The notes under the pieces: model-generated
The model's input: the letters and a program-made list of their open reading frames with translations, nothing else
What the model was told of the DNA's origin: nothing
Database searches by the model: none
Origin: Streptomyces sp. MST-110588
GTDB lineage: Bacteria > Actinomycetota > Actinomycetes > Streptomycetales > Streptomycetaceae
DNA length: 64,000 nt
Assembly: GCF_022695595.1 (NCBI RefSeq)
Contig: NZ_CP074380.1
Span: 4,934,501-4,998,500, forward strand
Direction: 5' to 3'
Shown: one piece after another, positions 27,207-34,960 of the stretch
Position numbering within the stretch: the stretch's first letter is position 1
How the letters are laid out: the number at the start of each line of letters is the position of its first letter
Program-made: the position numbers and the translations under genes

Positions 27207-27320
27207 TCACACGGCCACGTCGAACTCTCCCAGCCTGGCACCGCTGAGGAAGTCGCTCCACTCCGTGGCCGTGAACGTCGTGCAACCCGCCCCGGCAGCT
27301 CGACCTGTCCGGGATTCCAC
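27207..27320 (-). pseudogene. DUF397-like C-terminal fragment
   Basis: The frame ends TTFTATEWSDFLSGARLGEFDV, which matches the last third of DUF397 proteins (Trp-x-x-Phe-hydrophobic-x-Gly...Gly-Glu-Phe). The N-terminal half, normally with a WxKSSYS motif, is missing: upstream sequence runs into the end of the DUF7848-like gene. A GTG at 27320 could still express 37 residues. DUF397 proteins usually pair with Scr1/WhiJ-type XRE regulators, and one lies upstream in this operon, so this is probably a degraded partner. Confidence 0.5.
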
Positions 27321-27334
27321 CGCCGGGCGGGGCT

Positions 27335-27559
27335 CTACTCCGCGCGAACCACCATGGCGAACGAGGTGCGAATGCGCCGGAAACCGGCGTGACCGGACCG
27401 GCCCGTGTGGCTCATGCACTCCACGTCGACGGGCGCCGAGTCGTCGGCCGGAGCGGCTTTCCAGCCGCAGTGCAGACACTCGGCCTCGAATGTCACGTCT
27501 GTGTCAGGGTGCTCGGTGATCCTGTGCAGCACGTACCGCATGGCCGTTCTGATGCTCAC
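27335..27559 (-). CDS. DUF7848-like small protein (74 aa)
   Basis: A 74-aa protein, MSIRTAMRYVLHRITEHPDT, then FEAECLHCGWK, MSHTGRSGHAGFRR. The EHP-x-x-x-V-x-x-EAEC start and the HT-x-x-x-GH-x-x-FRR end match a small family common beside Streptomyces XRE/DUF397 genes, which I recall as DUF7848. Cys and His residues suggest metal binding. The GTG at 27559 overlaps the stop of the upstream gene (GTGA), so it is translationally coupled. Confidence 0.72.
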   Translation of the reverse strand: MSIRTAMRYVLHRITEHPDTDVTFEAECLHCGWKAAPADDSAPVDVECMSHTGRSGHAGFRRIRTSFAMVVRAE

Positions 27560-27858
27560 AACCCACCCCTACGGCTTCGCGCGTTGGCCTCAGCGACTTT
27601 TGCCCACAATTCCTCATCCGGACGGCCGGCCGGGGGTTCGTAGTCCGGGCACTTCGGGCTGCCACACTGACACTTCGGCCACCGCAACCCGGACCCCGGC
27701 ATCAAATCCGCGCCCTCCGGACCAGGATCGACCTTCTGCACCAGGAGAACGCCAGCAGCGCCAATAGCCCCGGAGAGACGGGACAGGAACCGCCGGGCCT
27801 CCTCACTGTCCGTACGGTCGGTCGCCCTACCGTCGCGCGCCTTGCCGTCGCTCACCAT
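27556..27858 (-). CDS. Hypothetical protein (100 aa)
   Basis: A 100-aa protein starting MVSDGKARDGRATDRTDSEE. It has a helical N-terminal half (ARRFLSRLSGAIGAAGVLLV) and a C-terminal segment KCQCGSPKCPDYEPP with three Cys, a possible metal knuckle, followed by a charged helix. I do not recognise a family. The ATG at 27858 has AGGGCGAG before it; an upstream in-frame ATG at 27891 lacks one. It couples to the DUF7848-like gene. Confidence 0.6.
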   Translation of the reverse strand: MVSDGKARDGRATDRTDSEEARRFLSRLSGAIGAAGVLLVQKVDPGPEGADLMPGSGLRWPKCQCGSPKCPDYEPPAGRPDEELWAKVAEANARSRRGGL

Positions 27859-27948
27859 GGCTCGCCCTCTCCGGTGTCTTCGCTGTGACAAGGACGGTAG
27901 AAAAGGGGAGGACCAGGCAGGGCCGACGTTGCACGGTGTTGTACGCCT

Positions 27949-28788
27949 TCACCCCTCGGTGGCGTCGAGAGCCTTCCCGACCAGGGCTTTGGCCTTCGAG
28001 CCGTACACAGCGGCTCGTGCCATCTGAGCGAACGCCCTCAGGTACACGTCGATCTCCGCTCGGTTCGTCACCCGGACCATGGCCGTCAGGGTCTCCACCT
28101 GAACTTCGCGGTCATCGAACGCGTAGAAGGACTCAAGGGGCCATACCGGGCGGCGTGACATGTGGGGGAGGATCCCGAAAGCCAGGTTGGGGCGCCCGAT
28201 GACGGATAGGAAGTGTTCCAGTTGCTCCGCATGCCACGGGTGGTCGGTCATCGGCATGTACAGGGCCGATTCTTCGATGAGAACGGACACTTGGTTGCCC
28301 CGGAGAGTGGCCGCCGAGCGCTCCAGGCGCGCCCGCACTGCGTCCTCAACATCGTCAGGAAGGCTCCTGAACCGACGGATCGTTCGGAGAATGCCCCGGG
28401 CGTACTCCTCCGTCTGAAGCATTCCGGGGAGGACTCCGGAGCTATACACGCGAAAGGAGCGCGTCTCCTGGTAGATGCTGCTGCGTTGGGCCTTGCCGAG
28501 GCCGCCCTTGAGGTACTGAGTCCACTGGACGTACAAGGTCTTGGCCGTGCGCGTGGTCTCTATCAGTGCTTCGGCTTCTTCGGGCTGTCCGCATGCCGTG
28601 CACCACGCGCGGATATCAGCAGGCTTCGGGATCGTCTTGCGGTTGATGATTCGATGCGTCTTGGAGCGGTCCCAGCCGCACAGAGCGGCCAGCCGGGCCC
28701 CCGATAGATCGGCGTCTTCCATCATGCGAGTAAGCCGGTCGGCAACTGCCTTATGGGCCTCTTCAGCAGTTGACAGAGGCGAAGTCAT
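27949..28788 (-). CDS. Scr1/WhiJ-family XRE regulator (DUF5753)
   Basis: A 279-aa regulator. Residues 10-75 form a helix-turn-helix (LTRMMEDADLSGARLAALCG, WDRSKTHRIINRKTIPKPAD). The rest is the DUF5753 effector domain: YQETRSFRVYSSGVLPGMLQ, TEEYARGIL, then LIEESALYMPM, with FGILPHMSRRPVW. Such proteins act with small DUF397 partners in Streptomyces development or antibiotic control. Here the DUF397-like gene downstream is broken. The ATG at 28788 lies 18 bp after the DUF6879 stop. Sampled 60-base lines here are 57-70% GC, below the surroundings. Confidence 0.9.
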   Translation of the reverse strand: MTSPLSTAEEAHKAVADRLTRMMEDADLSGARLAALCGWDRSKTHRIINRKTIPKPADIRAWCTACGQPEEAEALIETTRTAKTLYVQWTQYLKGGLGKAQRSSIYQETRSFRVYSSGVLPGMLQTEEYARGILRTIRRFRSLPDDVEDAVRARLERSAATLRGNQVSVLIEESALYMPMTDHPWHAEQLEHFLSVIGRPNLAFGILPHMSRRPVWPLESFYAFDDREVQVETLTAMVRVTNRAEIDVYLRAFAQMARAAVYGSKAKALVGKALDATEG

Positions 28789-28806
28789 GGACTGGCCGCT
28801 GTTCTG

Positions 28807-29334
28807 TCAGACGTTGTACTCATCGTGCGGGACAGCTCGCTCCCAAACTGCCTCGAACATGTCAGCACATCGCGCTGCCACGCCTGCGTCTTCTGTGAAC
28901 TCCGTGTGTACCCAACGGCCATCACCGTCAAAGACGTTGAACTGGACCAGCTTGCCGTCGAAAAGCCAGAAGTCGTTCCCCGGCAACAGCAGGTCGGATG
29001 CCTGTCTACGGGGCAGCCACCGGACTTCCTCCCCGCACGCGACGTTGCCATAGGTGACGTAATGCTCCCACTTGATGTAGTCCGAGACAGGCTCACCCAC
29101 CACGCGCGCGCGGCGCACCACCACACCGTGAGCGGTCATGTCCTGGATGAGGCCGTGCCAGTCATCTCGCCACCATGACGAACGGTCGTCCCAGTTCTTC
29201 CGCTCCCCTGCCAGCCAGGCGTCGAAGGCAGGGTGTTCCCCGGGAACGGCGTATGCATCGCGGGTCTCAAGGTGCACTGCTGAGCGCTCACATTGGCGAA
29301 GCAGATTGGCGAACTCAGCCAGACTCTGCGACAC
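28807..29334 (-). CDS. DUF6879-family protein
   Basis: A 175-aa protein rich in Trp and charged residues: ERKNWDDRSSWWRDDWHGLI, EPVSDYIKWEHYVT, GEEVRWLPRRQASDLLLPGN, DFWLFDGKLVQFNVFD. This is the pattern of the DUF6879 family found beside Scr1-type XRE regulators. No catalytic motif is recognised. The GTG at 29334 has GGGAGG at good spacing and overlaps the upstream 76-aa gene by 20 bp. It is probably a working partner of the XRE regulator. Confidence 0.85.
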   Translation of the reverse strand: MSQSLAEFANLLRQCERSAVHLETRDAYAVPGEHPAFDAWLAGERKNWDDRSSWWRDDWHGLIQDMTAHGVVVRRARVVGEPVSDYIKWEHYVTYGNVACGEEVRWLPRRQASDLLLPGNDFWLFDGKLVQFNVFDGDGRWVHTEFTEDAGVAARCADMFEAVWERAVPHDEYNV

Positions 29335-29545
29335 GGATAGCCTCCCTGAGGAGTGGGATCATCCTTGGTTCCAGAACGATCAGCGTCTCATTCTCGGCTC
29401 GCGGTGAGTCAGCCATCGTCCGAGCCTGGACGTCGTCCCCGGCTCGCCGCCCCTGCACGAGTAGCCGCCGGTCGTCGTCCACCCAAACCGCCGGGCACCC
29501 GTTCACGTCGGACTCGGGATCTTTGCCGATGAAGGTGTAACCCAT
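29315..29545 (-). CDS. Small protein upstream of DUF6879 (76 aa)
   Basis: First gene of the accessory operon. The 76-aa protein reads MGYTFIGKDPESDVNGCPAV, then WVDDDRRLLVQGRR and ENETLIVLEPRMIPLLREAI. It looks like a compact alpha/beta protein. Short proteins of this kind often precede DUF6879 genes in Streptomyces, but I know no function. The ATG at 29545 has AGGAGG seven bases upstream, the best ribosome site of the operon. Its promoter must lie in the 90 bp before it. Confidence 0.75.
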   Translation of the reverse strand: MGYTFIGKDPESDVNGCPAVWVDDDRRLLVQGRRAGDDVQARTMADSPRAENETLIVLEPRMIPLLREAIRVAESG

Positions 29546-29637
29546 GGCGTGCCCTCCTACTGCGAGTGTTGCGCCGCGTTGCAGTCTGTTACATGACCCT
29601 CATCCTTCGGGATGGTCGAGTCAAGAGGGCAGGGGCG

Positions 29638-29662
29638 CCCCGGGGCGGAACACGCCCCGGGG
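29638..29662 (-). terminator. 10-bp GC hairpin after the first LCP gene
   Basis: CCCCGGGGCG (29638-29647) pairs with CGCCCCGGGG (29653-29662) around a 5-base loop, 31 bp beyond the stop of the LCP gene at 29693. It separates that gene from the accessory operon. Confidence 0.7.
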
Positions 29663-29692
29663 CGGAAGGCGTCCGCGGAGGGGAGCCGGGGG

Positions 29693-31069
29693 CTACCGGT
29701 TGCCCTCGACTGTTACCTTCTCGTCGTTTTTGAGCTGTTGGACGAGTTGCTTGAGTTTGGGCTGGTCCCAGAGGAGGTTGCCGCCGCGGGTGCCGGAGAT
29801 GGGCATGTTCATGGACTTGCCCTCGCCGCCGGTGACGCCCTTCATCGCGAAGAACATCTGGCCCAGGTCCCACAGGCTCATGTCCTTGTCGACGATGAGG
29901 GTGTCCAGGCCGGCGCCCATGGTCGGGTAGAGCTTGAAGGGGTTGAGGATCGTGCCGGGGGTGGCGGTCTGGCTCGCGAGGGCGGCGAGGAATTTCTGCT
30001 GGTTCTTCGTGCGGTCCAGGTCGCTGTTGGCAAAGGCGTAGCGGGTGCGGACGAAGGCCAGGGACTGTTCGCCGTTGAGGGTCTGCTTGCCCGCCTGGAA
30101 GTCGGCGCCGGACTTCTTGTCCTTGAACGCCTTGGGGATGTCGAGCTCTACGCCGCCGATCGCGTCCACGATGTTCGCGAAGCCGGCGAAGCCGATCTCC
30201 ACGTAGTGGTCGATGTGCAGCTTGGTGTTGTACTCGATGGTACGGACCAGCAGCTCCGGGCCGTCCTCGGCGTAGGCCGCGTTGAGCTTGGTGTGCCGGC
30301 CGCGGCCCGGGTACTTCTTGCCGGACTTGGAGCCGACGAAGGAGGGGATCTCCACGTCCGAGTCGCGGGGCAGCGATATCAGGGTCGGGCCGTTGCTGCC
30401 GTCGTGCAGGATCATCATCGAGTCGGTGCGCTTGCCCTCGGCGGAGCCGGTGTGCAGCTTCTTCTTCTCGTCGTCCGACATGCCCTCGCGGCTGTCGGAA
30501 CCCACGATCAGGTAGTTCGTGCCGTCGCCCGCCTCCGGGCGGTCGATGACCTTGCTCAGGTCCACCTCGCCGCGCAGCTTGCTGTCGGCCCAGAAGTACG
30601 TGGCGACCGTGGTCACCACCACGACGGTGACCACGGTCAGCGCGGTCAGCTTGATGCGGCGGCCCCAGTTGGGGGCCGGCCGGGAACCGCCGCCGGCCCG
30701 GCCGCCGCCACCGCCCGCGCCGTAGACCTGGCCGGTGTTGTAGCCGCTGTCGTAGCTGTTGTCGTAACCGTTGCCGTTGTGGTTGCCGTAGCCGTCGTCG
30801 GCGTACTGGTCGTAGCCCTGGGACTGCGGGGGAACGGTGGGCCGGCGCGGCGAGCCGTGGGGCGGCAGCGGCGGCTCGGGCTGCCACTGCCTGCCGGGCC
30901 CGGCGCCCTGTCCGGCGCCGGGTCCGGAACCGTAGCCGGCACCGGGGCCGGGGCCGCCGCCGCGCCGTACCTGCGGCATGGAGCGCGCGCCTTCCGGCTC
31001 GCCGCTGCTGCCGCGTCCGTACCGGTTGCTGTTGTCGCGGGACGACCGTCCGTCGGGCCACTCGTTCAT
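29693..31069 (-). CDS. LytR-CpsA-Psr family protein 1
   Basis: A 458-aa type II membrane protein. About 135 residues of Gly/Pro/Tyr-rich cytoplasmic sequence come first, then one helix (IKLTALTVVTVVVVTTVATY) and the extracellular LCP domain. LCP motifs are NYLIVGSDSREG, RTDSMMILH, LISLPRDSDVEIP, KLNAAYAEDGPELLVRTIEY and LAFVRTRYAFANSDLDRTKN; the Arg and Asp residues bind the polyprenyl pyrophosphate head. These enzymes attach glycopolymers to peptidoglycan. It lacks the LytR_C domain found in three of the other copies. The ATG at 31069 was chosen from the conserved start MNEWPDG; no strong ribosome site is visible. Confidence 0.93.
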   Translation of the reverse strand: MNEWPDGRSSRDNSNRYGRGSSGEPEGARSMPQVRRGGGPGPGAGYGSGPGAGQGAGPGRQWQPEPPLPPHGSPRRPTVPPQSQGYDQYADDGYGNHNGNGYDNSYDSGYNTGQVYGAGGGGGRAGGGSRPAPNWGRRIKLTALTVVTVVVVTTVATYFWADSKLRGEVDLSKVIDRPEAGDGTNYLIVGSDSREGMSDDEKKKLHTGSAEGKRTDSMMILHDGSNGPTLISLPRDSDVEIPSFVGSKSGKKYPGRGRHTKLNAAYAEDGPELLVRTIEYNTKLHIDHYVEIGFAGFANIVDAIGGVELDIPKAFKDKKSGADFQAGKQTLNGEQSLAFVRTRYAFANSDLDRTKNQQKFLAALASQTATPGTILNPFKLYPTMGAGLDTLIVDKDMSLWDLGQMFFAMKGVTGGEGKSMNMPISGTRGGNLLWDQPKLKQLVQQLKNDEKVTVEGNR

Positions 31070-31319
31070 GAAAAGAAGTGTGCCTGGCTTCCGGGGGCGC
31101 CTTACAGGGCGGGTACGGGATCGGATCGTCCCTGTTGCAGAGCTGATGCAAACCAGCGTGAGGGGAGGGGCGGAGGGAGGCATTCCGTGGAGGTGTTGCA
31201 GGTGTTGCGGGTGGGGAAGAGGGCGACGCTTGGGGGTGGGCGGGTGTGTGCATGCCATCACACACCTGTGGCCATGGCCCGGGGGAGAGGTGTACCGGGC
31301 CCTGCATAAAGTGGGGCCC

Positions 31320-31874
31320 ATGAGCGATCTCGTCACCAGTGATGCGCAGGACGACCCTCCCGGCAAGCCCACCTCCCTCTCGCGTACCACGCTCAGCCAC
31401 ATCATGACGGCGAGCGACACCAATCTGCTGGGCACGGTCCACGGTGGCGTGATCATGAAGCTCGTCGACGACGCGGCGGGCGCGGTGGCCGGACGGCATT
31501 CCGGCGGCCCCGCGGTCACCGCCTCCATGGACGAGATGGTGTTCCTGGAGCCGGTCCGGGTCGGCGACCTCGTACACGTCCGCGCCCAGTGCAACTGGAC
31601 CGGACGCTCCTCGATGGAGATCGGCGTACGGGTCCTGGCCGAGCGCTGGAACGAGTCCACCCCGGCCACCCAGGTCGGCTCGGCCTACCTCGTCTTCGCG
31701 GCCGTCGACGAGAACGGCAAGCCGCGCCGGGTGCCGCCGGTCGTCCCGGAGACCGAGCGCGACAAGCGCCGCTATCAGGAGGCGCAGATCCGGCGTACGC
31801 ACCGGCTCGCCCGGCGCCGTGCGATCAAGGAGCTGCGCGAGCGCCGCGCCGCCGAGGGCCTGGACGACGCGTAG
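31320..31874 (+). CDS. Acyl-CoA thioesterase (hotdog fold)
   Basis: A 184-aa single hotdog-domain thioesterase hydrolysing acyl-CoA. Family motifs are MTASDTNLLGTVHGGVIMKL, then DDAAGAVAGRHSGG, the Asp-bearing MDEMVFLEPVRVGDLV, and GRSSMEIGVRV. A basic helical tail of about 45 residues (RRYQEAQIRRTHRLARRRAI) ends it. The ATG at 31320 follows CATAAAGTGGGGCCC, which could be a -10-like element of a nearly leaderless transcript. It lies between two leftward LCP genes on the opposite strand. Confidence 0.9.
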   Translation: MSDLVTSDAQDDPPGKPTSLSRTTLSHIMTASDTNLLGTVHGGVIMKLVDDAAGAVAGRHSGGPAVTASMDEMVFLEPVRVGDLVHVRAQCNWTGRSSMEIGVRVLAERWNESTPATQVGSAYLVFAAVDENGKPRRVPPVVPETERDKRRYQEAQIRRTHRLARRRAIKELRERRAAEGLDDA

Positions 31875-31947
31875 GGGAGCGGTCGGCAGCGGTCACGGGC
31901 GCACAGCGGTTACGGGCGCACAGCGGTCACGGGCACGCAGTGGTTGG

Positions 31948-33417
31948 TTACGGGCACAGTGCCTCGTCGCCCGTGATCGTGGTGAAGTCGTCCGGCGCCT
32001 GGGTGCCGTCGTCCGCCCGTACCCGGTGCACCTCCCCCTGCTTCTCGCCCACCGTCACCCGCATCAGCGCCCCCTGGCCCGGTACCGGCCGCAGCTCCGC
32101 GCCGGGCAGGGCGGCGGCCAGGGTGCGTACCGAGCGGTCCCATCCCGGGTCGTAGGTGATCACGGTCCGCGGCTCGTGCACGGCGGCGTTGCCGGGGGAC
32201 CCGGTGGTCGCGAAGCCGGTGGCGCTCAGCGCCTTGTCCACCGAGCTGCCCAGGCCACTGCGCCCGGTGCCGTTGTCCACCTGCACCCGGACCGAGTGCG
32301 GCGGTACGTCCACAAGCGTGGCCCGGTGGTGGCGGCCCTTGCCCCGGTGCAGGGCCAGCGGCCGGTCCTCGCGGACGGACCGGAACAGCGCGGCGGCCTT
32401 GGCCTGGTTCCACCGCACCGTCGAGCCGACGCCGGGCACCTCGTAGTCGACGTCGCCGATCGGTACGGAGGTGAATTCGGAGGAGGCTGGGGTGAAGCCG
32501 CGCATCGCCTGTCCCAGGGCCAGCATCTCGCCGGCGCCGAAGCCCTCGTCGGCCCGTACGGACTCCAGCAGCGCGGAGGTGACCTCCTTGAACCTGACCG
32601 GGTTCATCAGGACGCCGGAGCTGGTGATCCGGTGGATGAGCGCGGCCAGGAACCGCTGCTGGCGGCGCATCCGGCCGATGTCGGCGGCGCCGTCCACATG
32701 GCGGGAGCGCACGTACTGCAGGGCCTGGCCGCCGTTGAGCCGGGTGGTGCCGACGGGCAGGTCCAGCCCGGTGTAGCTGTCCCGCAAGGGGCGGCTCGTG
32801 CAGATCCGTACGCCGCCGACCGCGTCCACGGTCTTCATGAAGCTGGTGAAGTCCACTTCCAGGTAGTGGTCGATGTGCACGCCTGTCATGTGCTCGACCG
32901 TCCGTACGGTCAGGGCGGGGCCGCCCTCCGCGTACGCCGCGTTGATCTTCAGCGGGTGGGCGCCGTGCCGTTCGCCGGTGGTCTGGTCGACGTGCTCCGG
33001 CGCCTCGGCGTAGGAGTCCCGGGGCAGGCTGATCACACCGGCCCGCTCCCGGTCGCCGGAGAGGTGCACCAGCATGATCGTGTCGGTGCAGTGACAGGGC
33101 TCGCCGCCCAGGTGGTACGTCCGCTTCTCCCGCGGCGTCAGCTTGTCCCGCCCGTCCGTGCCCACGACCAGGAAGTTCCGGCCGTCACCGTCGTCGTGCG
33201 GCCGGTTGCTCATGCCCTTGAACGGGTCGACCCGCTCGATGCCGTCCTCCACGCCGACGAGCATGGCGCGCCCGGCGCCGCCCGCGGCCAGCACCAGCAG
33301 GGACACGCAGGTGGTGGCCCGCAGTCCCCAGCGCGGGCGCCGTGCCCGGCGGTGTCTGCGGCGGCCGGCGCGGCGGGGGGTGGCGCGGTCGGAGGGGGAC
33401 GGGGACGGCTCGGTCAC
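31948..33417 (-). CDS. LytR-CpsA-Psr family protein 2
   Basis: A 489-aa type II membrane protein. An Arg-rich cytoplasmic start of about 35 residues precedes one helix. The LCP domain has NFLVVGTDGRDKLT, CTDTIMLVHL, VISLPRDSYAEAP, KINAAYAEGGPALTVRTVEH and QYVRSRHVDGAADIGRMRR. A C-terminal LytR_C domain follows (VRVQVDNGTGRSGLGSSVDK). The ECxCT-like pair (EPCHCTD) is peculiar to this copy. The GTG at 33417 has GGAGG about 8 bases before it. It is transcribed away from the GT2 gene. Confidence 0.92.
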   Translation of the reverse strand: MTEPSPSPSDRATPRRAGRRRHRRARRPRWGLRATTCVSLLVLAAGGAGRAMLVGVEDGIERVDPFKGMSNRPHDDGDGRNFLVVGTDGRDKLTPREKRTYHLGGEPCHCTDTIMLVHLSGDRERAGVISLPRDSYAEAPEHVDQTTGERHGAHPLKINAAYAEGGPALTVRTVEHMTGVHIDHYLEVDFTSFMKTVDAVGGVRICTSRPLRDSYTGLDLPVGTTRLNGGQALQYVRSRHVDGAADIGRMRRQQRFLAALIHRITSSGVLMNPVRFKEVTSALLESVRADEGFGAGEMLALGQAMRGFTPASSEFTSVPIGDVDYEVPGVGSTVRWNQAKAAALFRSVREDRPLALHRGKGRHHRATLVDVPPHSVRVQVDNGTGRSGLGSSVDKALSATGFATTGSPGNAAVHEPRTVITYDPGWDRSVRTLAAALPGAELRPVPGQGALMRVTVGEKQGEVHRVRADDGTQAPDDFTTITGDEALCP

Positions 33418-33450
33418 TGGGGGCACCTCCGCGGCGGGACACCGGGGACC

Positions 33451-33486
33451 GGATCGGAAGGATCGGACGGATCGGCTGGGCCGGAC
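33451..33486. repeat. 9-bp tandem repeat, 4 copies
   Basis: GGATCGGAA, GGATCGGAC, GGATCGGCT and GGGCCGGAC follow each other in register, just upstream of the second LCP gene, in the 305-bp gap before the GT2 gene. Nothing else stands out in the gap. Confidence 0.75.
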
Positions 33487-33722
33487 GGACATGGTGAATC
33501 ACGGCGATTCGGACTCAAAGTGACATTGCAGACCGGGCTGGCTCACCGTAGGCCCATACGATCGGCTGTAAAGCGCCACACGCCGGGCGGCGGCCCCAGG
33601 GCCACCCGGCTGCCGTCGGCCGCCGTCCCCCGTACGCGGTAACGTGACCGGCGATATCGCAGCCTTCCGGGGACGCCTTTCCCCCGCTCATGGCGGGGTG
33701 CCCCCAGAACCCCCGAGGAACC

Positions 33723-34769
33723 ATGCCCCAGCAGAAGCCCCCGGCCGTCTCCGTGATCATGCCGGTGCTCAATGAGGAACGTCATCTGCGCGACTCGGTA
33801 CGGCACATCCTTGAGCAGGAGTACGCCGGCGAGATGGAGGTGGTGATCGCCCTCGGCCCCTCCACGGACCGCACGGACGAGATCGCCGCCGAACTCGTCG
33901 CGGAGACCGCCTCGAACGAACGGGCACGGGTGTTCACCGTGCCGAACCCCACCGGCCGTACGCCCGCCGCGCTCAACGCGGCCATCAAGGCGTCCCGGCA
34001 CCCCATCGTGGTCCGGGTCGACGGCCACGGCATGCTCTCACTGAACTACATCGCCACCGCCGTACGCCTCCTGGAGGAGACCGGCGCGCAGAACGTCGGC
34101 GGCATCATGCACGCCGAGGGTGAGAACGCCTGGGAGGAGGCCGTCGCGGCGGCCATGACCTCCCGGATCGGCGTGGGCAACGCGGCCTTCCACACCGGTG
34201 GAGCGGCGGGCGAGGCCGACACCGTCTACCTCGGCGTCTTCCGGCGCGAGGCGCTGGAACAACAGGGCGGTTACAACGAGGAGTTCATCCGCGCCCAGGA
34301 CTGGGAGCTGAACTTCCGCATCCGTGAGGCCGGCGGACTGATCTGGTTCTCGCCCGAGCTGAAGGTGCAGTACCGGCCGCGGCCCAGCGTGCGCGCGCTC
34401 GCCAAGCAGTACAAGGACTACGGGCGCTGGCGGCATGTCGTCGCCCGCTACCACTCCGGCTCGATCAACGCCCGCTACCTCGCGCCGCCGACCGCGCTGT
34501 GCGCCATCGCGGCGGGCACGGCCATCGGCGCGACCGTGAACCGCTGGGGCTTCGCCGTCCCGGCGGCCTACCTGGCCGCGATAGTGGCGGGCTCGGTCCC
34601 GGCGGGCAAGGGACTCCCGCTGAAGTCCCGCGCCCAGATCCCGGTCGCCCTCGCCACCATGCACATGTCCTGGGGCTGGGGCTTCCTGACCAGCCCCCGC
34701 TCCCTGGCCCGCAAGGTCATCGCCAGCCGCCGCCCGGCGGTGCGGGCCCCGGGCACGCGGGCCGAGTGA
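33723..34769 (+). CDS. Family 2 glycosyltransferase with C-terminal membrane segments
   Basis: A 348-aa GT-A-fold transferase. The nucleotide-sugar site opens with VSVIMPVLNEERHLRDSVRH and ALGPSTDRTDEIA. The metal-binding region reads VVRVDGHGMLS, and the acceptor end has FIRAQDWELNFRIREAGG. Two hydrophobic segments near the C-terminus (LCAIAAGTAIGATVNRWGF, AAYLAAIVAGSVPAG) tie it to the membrane. The sugar and acceptor are unknown. Flanking LCP genes suggest synthesis of a wall-linked glycan. The ATG at 33723 is preceded by GAGGAACC. Confidence 0.9.
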   Translation: MPQQKPPAVSVIMPVLNEERHLRDSVRHILEQEYAGEMEVVIALGPSTDRTDEIAAELVAETASNERARVFTVPNPTGRTPAALNAAIKASRHPIVVRVDGHGMLSLNYIATAVRLLEETGAQNVGGIMHAEGENAWEEAVAAAMTSRIGVGNAAFHTGGAAGEADTVYLGVFRREALEQQGGYNEEFIRAQDWELNFRIREAGGLIWFSPELKVQYRPRPSVRALAKQYKDYGRWRHVVARYHSGSINARYLAPPTALCAIAAGTAIGATVNRWGFAVPAAYLAAIVAGSVPAGKGLPLKSRAQIPVALATMHMSWGWGFLTSPRSLARKVIASRRPAVRAPGTRAE

Positions 34770-34873
34770 GCCGGGCCGGGCGCGGGTAGCGGGCCGTACG
34801 CGGCACGTCTGCGCAGCAGGGCACAGGCGACAGGCCGTACGCGACAGGCCGTACGTGGCCGGCCCCGCCGAAC

Positions 34874-34923
34874 GCCCGGGACCGGCGGACCCGCCGTCTT
34901 CGGCAGGCCCGCCGGTCCCGGGC
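34874..34923. terminator. Perfect 15-bp hairpin between convergent GT2 and LCP genes
   Basis: GCCCGGGACCGGCGG (34874-34888) pairs with CCGCCGGTCCCGGGC (34909-34923). The 20-base loop contains a smaller hairpin, GCCG-TCTT-CGGC. Confidence 0.85.
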
Positions 34924-34960
34924 AGAAACGATTGGGCACCGCAGGACGGGCGCCCGCGCG

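Noticed and set aside
26378..29580. Integrated mobile element or prophage remnant
   Set aside because: No integrase, transposase, tRNA gene or flanking direct repeats were seen. Lower GC and variable gene types support acquisition, but by an unknown route.
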